A stretch of 64,000 bases of DNA, from positions 12,469 to 76,468 of the forward strand of contig CAYJAZ010000012.1 of NCBI GenBank assembly GCA_964368455.1, read 5' to 3'. Positions 52,622 to 61,220 of this stretch are shown piece by piece. Below the pieces are notes generated by a model. That model was not told where the DNA came from. It did no database searches and saw only the letters and a list, made by a program, of their open reading frames with translations. Position 1 is the first letter of the stretch, and every line of letters begins with the position of its first letter. The DNA comes from CAYJAZ01 sp964368455. GTDB lineage: Bacteria; Desulfobacterota; Desulfovibrionia; Desulfovibrionales; Desulfovibrionaceae. A program made the position numbers and the translations under genes.

Positions 52622-55282
52622 ATGAAAAAAAATTCTCAAGACAAGAAAAAAACAAGTGTAGAGCCAGCAAAAACAGCAAAATCTTCAAATTTACATATAG
52701 TTAAACTTATTGTTTTCTTAATATGTGTTTTGATCTTTGTTTCTCTTTATAGCTATTCTTCACAAGATCCGCTTATCACATCTTTTTTTAATAATAATAT
52801 AGAATTAGACAATAATATCGGCATAATAGGTGCTTTTGTTTCAGGCTGGTTGGTTTATTTCTTTGGCATATATGCATATTTAGTGCCTCTTTTTATCCTC
52901 AGCCTTACTTTTAATATATTATTTAAATATCTCATTACTTCCTTTCGCAAATTTGTAGGTGTCTTATTATTAGTCTTTGTTTTCTTTGCACTTTCAACTT
53001 ATTATGAATGGAAGATTTTAGATATAGTAGGCGGTGGATTTGTTGGTGCTTATCTTTATCAACACGCATTGATGCTGCTTAATCCATTGGGATCATTAAT
53101 ATTCTTTTATTCCTTACTTCCCCTTGCAATAGAATGTTTCTTTCCTCGTATCATCGCAAAAACATTACATGTTTTCTATCTTTGCTATGCTTTAACATTA
53201 GGCAAGCTTTTTACTAAAGTGCAAGAAAAAAAGCAAGCCAAAAAAGAACTTCTTGCTTTAGAAGAGCATAAAGAAAAAGATTTTGACGATGCTTATATTT
53301 ACGATGCTGAATACGATGACGATTATGACGATGCTTATGCAGATGATTTTGATGATACATACGACGACAAAAACTTTGATAAAAAAAATAAATTTGATAA
53401 AGATAGAGATTCTAATAGATACGATGACGATCTAGATGATTTTGACGATTCGCTTGAATACGATGATTATAAAGATAATCATTACGAAGATAACGATGAA
53501 TACGATTCAATTCAAAAAGAAGGCGTGAAAAAATCTACTTTTAGTAAGATGTTTGGCTTTTTAAATAAGAAGAAGAAAGACGATACTTTTTCAGAACAAG
53601 CATTTGAACTTCCAGAAAAAGAAAGTGCTGAGAAGTTTAGAAAGAAAAGAAATGTAATCGATCCTTTTGAACGTCCATACGATGATGACGATGACTTTGA
53701 CGGCAATTTTGACAATAATTTTGACGAAGAAGCAATCACAGATTTAAGTGAAGAATACATCACAAAAAGTTCTGCACCTTCGCAAGCAAGCAGGGCAGCA
53801 CGTACAAAATTATACGCAAGCCCTCGTCCACGAAAAAGAAAGCCTATTCCAAAAAATCTTCATTTACCAACGCCTAAATTGCTTTCAACAACGCAAACTA
53901 CAGAAGTGAAAGTCAATCAAAAAGAAATCGACGCTAAAGGTGCTTTACTTATACGCGTATTGCAAGAATTTAATATTCAAGCCATTTTAGTGCGTATAAC
54001 AACTGGGCCTGTAGTCACAATGTTTGAAGTGCGTCCAGCGGCAGGAACAAAGGTAAGTAAAATCACATCTTTAGGAACAGATTTAGCTATGAAACTCAAG
54101 GCTACTTCTGTGCGTTTTCAAGCTCCTGTCTTAGGTAGTGATACAGTTGGCGTTGAGATTCCAAATTCAAATAGGGCTATTGTGTCTTTCAAAGAAATGC
54201 TTGAGAGTAAAGAATTTAAAGATTCTCCTTCTCTTATAAGTCTAGCTTTAGGCAAGAATATTAGCGGACAGCCAACCTCAGTTTCTTTAGCGAAAATGCC
54301 GCATTTGCTTGTTGCTGGTGCTACGGGCACAGGTAAAAGTGTGTGTTTAAACACTATCTTACTGTCAATTTTATACAAAGCTAAACCGCATGAAGTGAAG
54401 CTTTTGCTTATAGATCCTAAAATGGTTGAATTTGCTATATACGATGACTTACCGCATCTCGTGCATCCTGTTGTGACAAATATGGATGAAGTGAAATATG
54501 CACTTGCTTGGCTTGTGACTGAAATGGAGCGAAGATATAATCTACTTTCAGACTTAGGCACTAGAAATCTTGATTCTTATAATAAAATTATTGAAGATTC
54601 AAAAGAAGAAATAGCAATTAAGAAGCAACAAAAATTCACTCCAGAAGAACTTGAAGAAAATCCTTACCATGAAAAACTTCCTTATATAGTTCTTATGATT
54701 GACGAACTTGCTGATTTAATAATGGAATTTGGTAAGGAAGTAGAAACACCTATAGCTAGATTAGGCCAAAAAGCCAGAGCCGCGGGCATACATATGGTAT
54801 TAGCTACGCAAAGGCCAAGTGTGAATGTTGTTACAGCTATAATCAAGGCAAATATGCCAACACGAATTTCATTAAGTGTTGTAAGTCCACACGATTCAAG
54901 AACAATTTTGGACACTTATGGAGCTGAAACCTTGCTTGGTAATGGCGATATGCTCTTGAAGGCAGAGGGTGGAAGAATACAGCGTTTACACGGTGCTTTT
55001 GTGCCAGATGCAGATGTTGCTAAGATAGTGGATTTCTGGAAGAAACAACAAGGCCCAGACTATAAATTTGACTTCTCACAAATGCTCGAAGAAGAAAATT
55101 CTCTGGCTCATGATTTTCAAAATAATGAAAAAGATGTGCTCTTTGATAAAGCCGCAGAATTTGCACCAACAATGCGAAAGTTTTCTGTTTGTGGCTTACA
55201 AAGACATTTGAATATTGGCTTTAATAGAGCGTCTAATCTAAGAGATCAGCTTGTGAGAGAAGGTGTTATTCATTTAGATTAG
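52622..55282 (+). CDS. ftsK: DNA translocase FtsK
   Basis: 886 residues. Four to five N-terminal membrane helices (about 24-190) anchor it at the septum. Next comes a very acidic Asp/Tyr-rich linker (about 215-300, DDYDDAYADDFDD), then the alpha/beta motor with Walker A GATGTGKS (566-573, K572) and Walker B YIVLMIDELADL. The C-terminal gamma winged helix follows (about 820-886, FSVCGLQRHLNIGFNRAS) for KOPS recognition. It pumps DNA to dif during division. No ribosome binding site precedes the ATG; the promoter suggests a leaderless message. Confidence 0.96.
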   Translation: MKKNSQDKKKTSVEPAKTAKSSNLHIVKLIVFLICVLIFVSLYSYSSQDPLITSFFNNNIELDNNIGIIGAFVSGWLVYFFGIYAYLVPLFILSLTFNILFKYLITSFRKFVGVLLLVFVFFALSTYYEWKILDIVGGGFVGAYLYQHALMLLNPLGSLIFFYSLLPLAIECFFPRIIAKTLHVFYLCYALTLGKLFTKVQEKKQAKKELLALEEHKEKDFDDAYIYDAEYDDDYDDAYADDFDDTYDDKNFDKKNKFDKDRDSNRYDDDLDDFDDSLEYDDYKDNHYEDNDEYDSIQKEGVKKSTFSKMFGFLNKKKKDDTFSEQAFELPEKESAEKFRKKRNVIDPFERPYDDDDDFDGNFDNNFDEEAITDLSEEYITKSSAPSQASRAARTKLYASPRPRKRKPIPKNLHLPTPKLLSTTQTTEVKVNQKEIDAKGALLIRVLQEFNIQAILVRITTGPVVTMFEVRPAAGTKVSKITSLGTDLAMKLKATSVRFQAPVLGSDTVGVEIPNSNRAIVSFKEMLESKEFKDSPSLISLALGKNISGQPTSVSLAKMPHLLVAGATGTGKSVCLNTILLSILYKAKPHEVKLLLIDPKMVEFAIYDDLPHLVHPVVTNMDEVKYALAWLVTEMERRYNLLSDLGTRNLDSYNKIIEDSKEEIAIKKQQKFTPEELEENPYHEKLPYIVLMIDELADLIMEFGKEVETPIARLGQKARAAGIHMVLATQRPSVNVVTAIIKANMPTRISLSVVSPHDSRTILDTYGAETLLGNGDMLLKAEGGRIQRLHGAFVPDADVAKIVDFWKKQQGPDYKFDFSQMLEEENSLAHDFQNNEKDVLFDKAAEFAPTMRKFSVCGLQRHLNIGFNRASNLRDQLVREGVIHLD

Positions 55283-55519
55283 AGCATTTTAAAAAAATGC
55301 TTTCACATTTTTTTGGCACTTTCTTTGTCTTATTTCATTAATAGAAGAGTATAATGTATCGAAAGAATAAGAAAATAGGCTAGATAGATTATCATCAATT
55401 CTCGCTCTCATATATGAAAAAAGATAATTTACTAAAAAAATAAAGCTTGACATTTTGCCAGAAAAGAGTAAAAAAGTCGTTCTAACACGAAAATTTCCAA
55501 CTGTGGAATGGAGGAAAAT

Positions 55520-55786
55520 ATGTCTAAAGCTCTTGAAAATGCTGTGAAAACTGATGCTGGTGTGGTTCTTAATGGTATGACATTAAAACCAATTATCGAA
55601 AAATGTGAAGGTTGCGACCGCGTTCGCTTCTTTGAAGAAGAAAAATTTTGTCAAGCATACCCAAACCCAGAACGTAAATGGGTTGGCGATCGTTGCAACT
55701 TTGCAACTCATATTAAAGCAACTGCAAAAGCTGCTGCTAAAGTGAACCCACTTAAAGCTTCTAAGCGTGCTGCTAAAGGTAAATAG
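55520..55786 (+). CDS. PxxKW-type cysteine-rich small protein
   Basis: 88 residues from ATG 55520 (GGAGG just upstream; an ATG four codons earlier overlaps that site). Four cysteines in the order CEGC...C...C, with PNPERKW before VGDRCNFATH, match what I recall as the PxxKW family of sulfate reducers and relatives. A basic Ala/Lys-rich C-terminal tail (TAKAAAKVNPLKASKRAAKG) suggests nucleic-acid contact. It probably binds a metal. It has a promoter region of its own after ftsK. Confidence 0.75.
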   Translation: MSKALENAVKTDAGVVLNGMTLKPIIEKCEGCDRVRFFEEEKFCQAYPNPERKWVGDRCNFATHIKATAKAAAKVNPLKASKRAAKGK

Positions 55787-55975
55787 TTTTTTAAGAAAAT
55801 TTATTTTCCTACTTTCTTTAATTTCTGGGAATACAATTAAAGACAAGAAAACAATTTTCTAATTAGCTAAAATCATTCATAAATTTTTTCTAAAAAAAAA
55901 TTTAAAAAAAATGAAAAAAAAGCTTTACAAACGTTCAACTTTGTTATAGTTTCTTTTTCACACGAAATGTGTAAA

Positions 55976-56052
<77 letters not shown>

Positions 56053-56063
56053 TAAAAAATTAT

Positions 56064-56091
56064 ACCCACTATGCAAATGGTGGGTTTTTTT
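56064..56091 (+). terminator. Terminator of tRNA-Pro
   Basis: ACCCAC / GTGGGT stem followed by seven T, 12 nt after the tRNA. Confidence 0.85.
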
Positions 56092-56262
56092 GTATCTAAT
56101 GAATTAAAATCTTCTCTATCTTTGGCACTTAGTGTGCGAAAACTGAGTAAGAGATATTATTCTTGTCTTGCTTGTTAAAGTCTTTGTTTACTTTGCTTAC
56201 ATTTTTTTCATTAGAGCAAATGATTAAAACATCTACTTCTTAAATTCATAAAGGTGTTCACT

Positions 56263-56721
56263 ATGCACATAGTACTTTACGAACCTGAAATTCCGCCAAA
56301 CACTGGCAATATTGCAAGATTATGTGCTGGCACAGGCATTGCTCTTCATCTTATAGAACCTCTTTCTTTTTCTCTTGATGATAAATACATGAAAAGGGCG
56401 GGGCTTGACTATTGGGAGCATGTTGAGCTAAAATTGTGGAAAGACTTAGACTCTTATTTAGAAGCCTATCCAGAACAAAGAATTATCTGTACATCAGCAA
56501 GACAAGGCATGCCTTTACAACACTTTGTTTTCACAGAAAATGATTCCTTACTCTTTGGCCCTGAAACAAGAGGCTTGCCTGCAGAAGTTTTTGCAAGATT
56601 TTCTGAAAGACTGCGTATACCAACAAAAAATTCTATTAGATCATTAAATCTTTCAAATTCTGCTGCTGTTATTGCTTTTTTTGCTCTTGCATCTACGAAG
56701 AAATTGGACAATTGGTTATAG
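56263..56721 (+). CDS. trmL: tRNA (cytidine/uridine-34 2'-O)-methyltransferase TrmL
   Basis: 152 residues, small SPOUT methyltransferase. The N-terminus HIVLYEPEIPPNTGNIARLC, the knot region FGPETRGLP and the C-terminal SLNLSNSAAVIAF are diagnostic. It methylates the wobble ribose of some leucine tRNAs. ATG 56263 has AAAGG 8 nt upstream; a GTG three codons earlier is less likely. No operon partner. Confidence 0.95.
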   Translation: MHIVLYEPEIPPNTGNIARLCAGTGIALHLIEPLSFSLDDKYMKRAGLDYWEHVELKLWKDLDSYLEAYPEQRIICTSARQGMPLQHFVFTENDSLLFGPETRGLPAEVFARFSERLRIPTKNSIRSLNLSNSAAVIAFFALASTKKLDNWL

Positions 56722-56865
56722 AAAGTAGCAAGAACCACGCCCCTTGTAAGCGAGCTTTCGTGCACAGCGTGCCGAAACAAATGAGGACCACGTAGAGCAA
56801 GAAGGACTTATAACGAATCTAAACCCTAATGTGAAAGCAGCGAACAAAGGCTTTAGCGAGTGCTT

Positions 56866-57663
56866 ATGGATATTTTCAACTTCGATTTAGCAACTGTATA
56901 TTCTTTTTTGCTCACGCTCATGCGTGCCTCGCTTGTTATTTTCATGATGCCTATTTTTGGTGCTAACTCGCTTCCTACGCAATGGAAGGCTTATTTTGCC
57001 ATCATATTCACCTTTGCCATATGGCCGCATATTTCTCTTGTTGGCGAAGGTATCCCCGATCATCCACTTTCGCTTATTCTTATTCTTATAAGCGAACTTA
57101 TGCTAGGTTTTACTCTTGGTATGTGTGTGCAATTCTTTTTTTCAGGCATTCAAGCTGGCGGCGAACTTATTGCCACACAAATGGGTTTCACTATGATCAC
57201 CCTTTCTGATCCAAACACAGGCGGACAAACTTCTGTCATTGGGCATTTGCTTAATATGACTGCTCTTTTAGTTTTTCTTGCTTTGGATGGACATCTTTAC
57301 CTACTCAAATCCTTTGTTGCTACTTATAAATATATTCCTGCTGGTGGTTTAGTTATCTCTACAGAGCTTACAAGACAAGTGCTTATGCTTTCTGCAACAA
57401 TCTTTACTTTTGCACTCAAAATTGTTGCACCTGTTGTTGCTGCTTTATTTCTTATTGAAATATCTCTTGCCCTTATGAGTAAGGCTGCACCGCAAATGCA
57501 TATTATGGAAATATCATTCATAGTAAAAATTGCTGTTGGATTTTTCTTTATAGAAATGTTATTCACTCTTATAGGCATAGAATTAAGACAATATATTATT
57601 GGTCTCGACGATATGTTCTTAAATTTAATTCGAAGTATGTCCCCTATGTTTCAACCCTATTAA
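56866..57663 (+). CDS. fliR: Flagellar export protein FliR
   Basis: 265 residues, about six membrane helices, inner-membrane part of the flagellar type III export gate with FliP and FliQ. The segments LTLMRASLVIFMMPIFGANSLP and FFFSGIQAGGELIATQMGFTM are typical. A GCGAG about 5 nt upstream may serve as weak ribosome binding site. The last 16 codons (MFLNLIRSMSPMFQPY) are part of a perfect 160-bp tandem repeat that continues after the stop. fliP and fliQ are not in the window. Confidence 0.95.
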   Translation: MDIFNFDLATVYSFLLTLMRASLVIFMMPIFGANSLPTQWKAYFAIIFTFAIWPHISLVGEGIPDHPLSLILILISELMLGFTLGMCVQFFFSGIQAGGELIATQMGFTMITLSDPNTGGQTSVIGHLLNMTALLVFLALDGHLYLLKSFVATYKYIPAGGLVISTELTRQVLMLSATIFTFALKIVAPVVAALFLIEISLALMSKAAPQMHIMEISFIVKIAVGFFFIEMLFTLIGIELRQYIIGLDDMFLNLIRSMSPMFQPY

Positions 57664-57985
57664 TGTGAATGTGATTTACTCACATGAACAAATGCTTTAG
57701 CGAGCGAGCATTTTCGCCGTAAAATGCCAGCGAGGTTTTGTGCACAGCGTGCCAAAACAAATAGTTTGAGTCATGTTCTTAAATTTAATTCGAAGTATGT
57801 CCCCTATGTTTCAACCCTATTAATGTGAATGTGATTTACTCACATGAACAAATGCTTTAGCGAGCGAGCATTTTCGCCGTAAAATGCCAGCGAGGTTTTG
57901 TGCACAGCGTGCCAAAACAAATAGTTTGAGTCATGTTCTTAAATTTAATTCGAAGTATGTCCCCTATGTTTCAACCCTATTAATG
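57613..57985. repeat. 160-bp tandem repeat covering the fliR end and the fliR-flhB spacer
   Basis: Two identical 160-bp units (57613-57772, 57773-57932) and a 53-bp third partial unit (57933-57985). Each unit begins at ATGTTCTTAAATTTAATTCG inside fliR, carries its stop, and then a spacer rich in hairpins: TGTGA-TTTAC-TCACA, GCATTTT-cgccgt-AAAATGC, and GTTTTGTGCAC-agc-GTGCCAAAAC. I detect no difference between the units. Confidence 0.95.
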
Positions 57986-57995
57986 GTAAATATAA

Positions 57996-59057
57996 ATGGC
58001 AGATCCAAGTAAAACCGAAAAAGCCACCCCCAAAAGGCGAGAAAAGCAAAGGGGGGAAGGAAATGTTCCTAAATCACAGGAATTGCCTAAAGCAATGTCT
58101 ATTTTTGCGGGTATGTTAGCTCTTTTTGTCTATTCAGACGTAATGTTCAATAGATTTAAAATCATCTTTGCCTATTTTCTTGAGAATATGGTGAATATAG
58201 AATTAACTGAGAATGAAGTCTATAGAATCATCTTCATGTTTGTCACTGAATTAGCCATCATAGTTTTACCTTTCTTGATATTTTTAGCCTTTGTTATGTA
58301 TATGACATTACGCCTGCAAGTAGGACCATTATGGACAACGCAAGTCTTTAAAATAAAATGGGAAAATTTCAATATCATCAAAGGCCTACAAAGAATTTTA
58401 GTTTCGCCTGAAACTTTAGTAAGGCTTTTGCGATCTGTCTTTCTTATTCTTATTATAAGTATAGTGCCTTATTATATATTGACTTCAGAATACCCAAAAT
58501 TTATTGATTTATACTATACAAATGCAGAAGGTTTAGGCACCTATATGGTGACAACAGCTTTTAAGCTCGTGCTCTACACCCTAGCACCAATGTTTGTGAT
58601 CGGCTTTGTAGACCTTTGGCACACAAGGTATAAATATGAAGAAAATATTAAGATGTCAAAGCAAGAAGTCAAAGACGAAGCAAAGCAAGCTGAAATGGAT
58701 CCGCAAATAAAGCAAAAACAAAAGCAGTTTATGATGAAGTTGCTTTTAAATAATATGTTCAAGAATGTGCCAAGAGCTGACGTTGTTATCACAAACCCAA
58801 CCCACTTTGCCGTCGCTCTCATGTACGATCCAACAATTTCGCCTGCACCAATCGTTGTCGCAAAAGGTGCTGACAATACAGCATTAAAAATAAGAGAAAT
58901 CGCAAACGAGCACAAAATACCAATTAGAGAAAATAAAGCACTCGCTCAAGCTCTTTATAAACAAGTTGAAATCGGAGACGTCATCCCAGAAGATCTCTTC
59001 AAAGCCGTTGCCGCAATTCTCGCACAAATATGGAAGATGAAAGGTAAAAAAGTTTAA
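57996..59057 (+). CDS. flhB: Flagellar export switch protein FlhB
   Basis: 353 residues, four membrane helices (about 30-215) and a cytoplasmic domain. The self-cleavage site NPTH is intact (N267-H270, in ADVVITNPTHFAVAL). Typical opening KTEKATPKRREKQRGEGNVPKS. FlhB sets the switch from hook to filament substrates. The ribosome binding site is weak (GGTAA). Spacing from fliR is enlarged to over 330 bp by the tandem repeat, so the usual fliR-flhB coupling is broken. Confidence 0.96.
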   Translation: MADPSKTEKATPKRREKQRGEGNVPKSQELPKAMSIFAGMLALFVYSDVMFNRFKIIFAYFLENMVNIELTENEVYRIIFMFVTELAIIVLPFLIFLAFVMYMTLRLQVGPLWTTQVFKIKWENFNIIKGLQRILVSPETLVRLLRSVFLILIISIVPYYILTSEYPKFIDLYYTNAEGLGTYMVTTAFKLVLYTLAPMFVIGFVDLWHTRYKYEENIKMSKQEVKDEAKQAEMDPQIKQKQKQFMMKLLLNNMFKNVPRADVVITNPTHFAVALMYDPTISPAPIVVAKGADNTALKIREIANEHKIPIRENKALAQALYKQVEIGDVIPEDLFKAVAAILAQIWKMKGKKV

Positions 59058-59154
59058 TTTAAAAAATATTTAAAAAAACTCTAGAAAATCCTTGAATAGT
59101 GAAAAAAACTAAGCTACTCTACTTTTATCAAATTATATTTAATGCGAGGAAATT

Positions 59155-59691
59155 ATGAGAAAGATTGCTTTATTGTCTTTATTATTAATATTGTCTGCAA
59201 GCGTCACAGGCTGTGCAACAATGAAAAAACTTATGTGGTGGGAAGATGATACAGAAGTTTCAGCTTCACAAGAAAGTAATGTTGTTGCAGATGTAGCAAT
59301 TTATGAAGAAGTTGTAGCCGAAACCGAAAAAGATAAGCTTGTAAGAGAAGTCACAGTCATAAACTACCATCCACGTCATGCTACTAAAACTGTCGGCGGT
59401 GTCATAAAATACATCCCAGCACAAGCAAGCAATGTAATGGCCGCTAAGAAAAGCATACAAGATAGATATGTTTCAATGCTTGGATCTGTTTATTACGACG
59501 GTTTCGCTAAATCTTATGTCATTCTAGACAGCACAGGTGTCATGCCAATAGACCTTACACCAGAAGATTTCGCTGGACTAAATTTCGATAAAAACGATTT
59601 AGTAAGAGCAACAGGTATGGTAAATGTAGACTATACTGCATATTATCCAAAATTTGTTGTCGATTATATCGAAATCGTAGAAGTAAGATAA
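59155..59691 (+). CDS. Lipoprotein of unknown function
   Basis: 178 residues. Signal MRKIALLSLLLILSASVTGC with lipobox VTGC, acylated C20. The mature part is acidic at first, then has a beta-rich domain (about 60-178) ending DLVRATGMVNVDYTAYYPKFVVDYIEIVE, reminiscent of an OB-type fold. GCGAGGAAATT precedes the ATG. I do not recognise the family. A terminator and composite half-repeats follow. Confidence 0.75.
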   Translation: MRKIALLSLLLILSASVTGCATMKKLMWWEDDTEVSASQESNVVADVAIYEEVVAETEKDKLVREVTVINYHPRHATKTVGGVIKYIPAQASNVMAAKKSIQDRYVSMLGSVYYDGFAKSYVILDSTGVMPIDLTPEDFAGLNFDKNDLVRATGMVNVDYTAYYPKFVVDYIEIVEVR

Positions 59692-59718
59692 TTACTTTCT
59701 ACAAATTCAAATATATAT

Positions 59719-59759
59719 AAACTGCTAGGAATAAAATTCTTAGCGGTTTTTCTTTTTTT
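59719..59759 (+). terminator. Terminator of the lipoprotein gene
   Basis: AACTGCTAGGAAT / ATTCTTAGCGGTT hairpin (with G-U pairs) followed by T5-C-T7. Confidence 0.8.
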
Positions 59760-59767
59760 GTCTTCTA

Positions 59768-60080
59768 TGTCTCCGACGGCCAAAGGAGTTGAACCCCTTT
59801 GGAAACCCCAATTTGCAAGGTGAATGCGTAGAGCTTTAGCTAAAGAAGAAAATTTATTTTTTTTGTTTGCGAAAAAGTTTTAAGCTTCGCTTAAATACTG
59901 TTTCGCTTTAAAATGGGAAGAGTCAATTATAGCAGAGTGTAATCTTGCCATTTGTCACTGCGTTCCAAATGTGAGAGAAGTATGTTCTATCTATATCCGA
60001 TTAACTATTTATCCCATTAAAAGAGTAGAAAAGACTCGTCATTGCGAGGAGCATAGCGACGTGGCAATCCATGTATTTAA
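59768..60080. repeat. Composite repeat, half-copy d
   Basis: Left half only: A hairpin (CCAAAGGAG / CCCCTTTGG), B with a shortened tip (AAGC-ttc-GCTT), C (CATTTGTCACTGCGTTCC) and centre D (CTCGTCATTGCGAGGAG, then GACGTGGCAATCCATG). C', B' and A' are absent. Confidence 0.8.
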
Positions 60081-60186
60081 AATATATCTAGTAACTACAT
60101 TATCATACATATTAAAAACTATAAAATCATAGCTTCAAAGCTAAAGTTTTCGAGTTACAGAAATTGGCACTGCCTTTTGTATCCTA

Positions 60187-60510
60187 TGTCTCCGGCGGCC
60201 AAAGGAGTTGAACCCCTTTGGAAACCCCAATTTGCAAGGTGAATGCCTAGAGCTTTAGCTAAAGAAGAAGAGTTATTTTTTTGTTTGCGAAAAAGTTTTA
60301 AGCTTCGCTTAAATACTGTTTCGCTTTAAAATGGGAAGAGTCAATTATAGCAGAGTGTAATCTTGCCATTTGTCACTGCGTTCCAAATGTGAGTAAATAT
60401 TTTATATTTAATGGAACTTAAATTTTATCTTTAGCTATGAATGAAATATACTAGACTCGTCATTGCGAGAAGTGAACAAAGTGAACGACGTGGCAATCCA
60501 TGTATTTAAA
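60187..60510. repeat. Composite repeat, half-copy e
   Basis: Second left half in the same orientation as d, 419 bp later, nearly identical through A, B and C. In D it has GAGAAGTGAACAAAGTGAACGACG where d has GAGGAGCATAGCGACG. It ends at CCATGTATTTAAAA like d, next to the ferredoxin terminator. Confidence 0.8.
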
Positions 60511-60512
60511 AG

Positions 60513-60545
60513 AAAAAAGCCCTTCTTTATAAAAAAGAAAGGCTT
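60513..60545 (-). terminator. Terminator of the ferredoxin gene
   Basis: On the minus strand AAGCCTTTCTT pairs with AAGAAGGGCTT and is followed by T5. Confidence 0.8.
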
Positions 60546-60570
60546 AATAATCGTAGCAAGAATACAAATT

Positions 60571-60759
60571 CTAGTTTTCTTCAACTGTAACAGCATCGAA
60601 TTCGCAAACTTCGATACATGATTCGCAGCCTAGGCAATCTTCAGCTTTAACTGGATCTGATTTACCGTCAACCATTTCGTAAACTTCAACTGGGCAAATA
60701 TCAACGCATTCGCCACAACCTGTGCATTTATCAGCATCGATGTTAACATTCCATCCCAT
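60571..60759 (-). CDS. 2x[4Fe-4S] ferredoxin
   Basis: 62 residues from ATG 60759 (GGAGG upstream; an ATG four codons earlier precedes it). Two complete cluster motifs: C12, C15, C18, C22 and C42, C45, C48, C52, both CxxCxxCxxxC. Very acidic, as usual for clostridial-type ferredoxins, carrying electrons between oxidoreductases in anaerobes. Monocistronic, with a paired palindrome 130-165 bp upstream. Confidence 0.95.
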   Translation of the reverse strand: MGWNVNIDADKCTGCGECVDICPVEVYEMVDGKSDPVKAEDCLGCESCIEVCEFDAVTVEEN

Positions 60760-60886
60760 AATTTCCTCCAAGTGTCATTAAGACAAATTTTTTGTATGCT
60801 TAATTTAGAAACATACTATACTTTTTGCTTATCGTGAGAGAGCATGAATGTCAAGCTTAAAATTGTAATATTTCAAAATAATTACA

Positions 60887-60924
60887 GTTAGTTATGACTA
60901 ACAAAGCAGTTAGCCTTAACTAAC
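60887..60924. promoter_or_regulatory. Pair of 16-bp palindromes (operator candidate)
   Basis: GTTAGTTATGACTAAC (60887-60902) and GTTAGCCTTAACTAAC (60909-60924) share GTTAG...CTAAC arms with centres 22 bp apart, about two helical turns. They lie between the divergent ferredoxin and autotransporter genes. The arms recall DtxR/IdeR-type boxes, but the match is not good enough to name a regulator. Confidence 0.55.
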
Positions 60925-61030
60925 AATAAAGAAATTGAATGCTTTAGAAAAGAAATGAAAAATATCTGATTTTTGCTTAAAAAAATAAACTTCGCACGAT
61001 TTTATAAAAGTTCTATGTAATGAAATTAGT

Positions 61031-61129
61031 TTAGTCCTTTTGAAAGCTTAATTTAAACAAAAAAGTTAGCTGCTTTTGTTCTCCTTGAGAATCCACTTTC
61101 CTAAAATCAACAATAAGCTGAAGCTTCAT
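61031..61129 (-). CDS. Possible 32-residue peptide
   Basis: ATG 61129 preceded by a perfect AGGAGGT at 4-5 nt spacing, stop TAA 61033-61031. Sequence begins MKLQLIVDFRKVDS and is Lys/Gln-rich without signal or membrane segment. It reads away from the autotransporter and toward the ferredoxin. The strong site is the only evidence; it could also be a chance match. Confidence 0.35.
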   Translation of the reverse strand: MKLQLIVDFRKVDSQGEQKQLTFLFKLSFQKD

Positions 61130-61144
61130 TTTTACCTCCTTTTC

Positions 61145-61173
61145 TTGACTTTTTATAAAAACTATGCTAATTT
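61145..61173 (+). promoter_or_regulatory. Promoter of the autotransporter gene
   Basis: TTGACT (61145-61150), 17-bp spacer, TAATTT (61168-61173). It overlaps an upstream in-frame ATG at 61164, which therefore cannot be the translation start. Confidence 0.6.
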
Positions 61174-61220
61174 TTTATCTTGTTTTTATAAAAACTAATA
61201 AATTAATTACGGAGTTTAGA

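Noticed and set aside
57670..57690. CRP-type site TGTGA...TCACA in the fliR-flhB repeat
   Set aside because: The spacer is 5 bp instead of 6 and the site is part of a hairpin-rich repeated spacer; no promoter elements are placed correctly around it.
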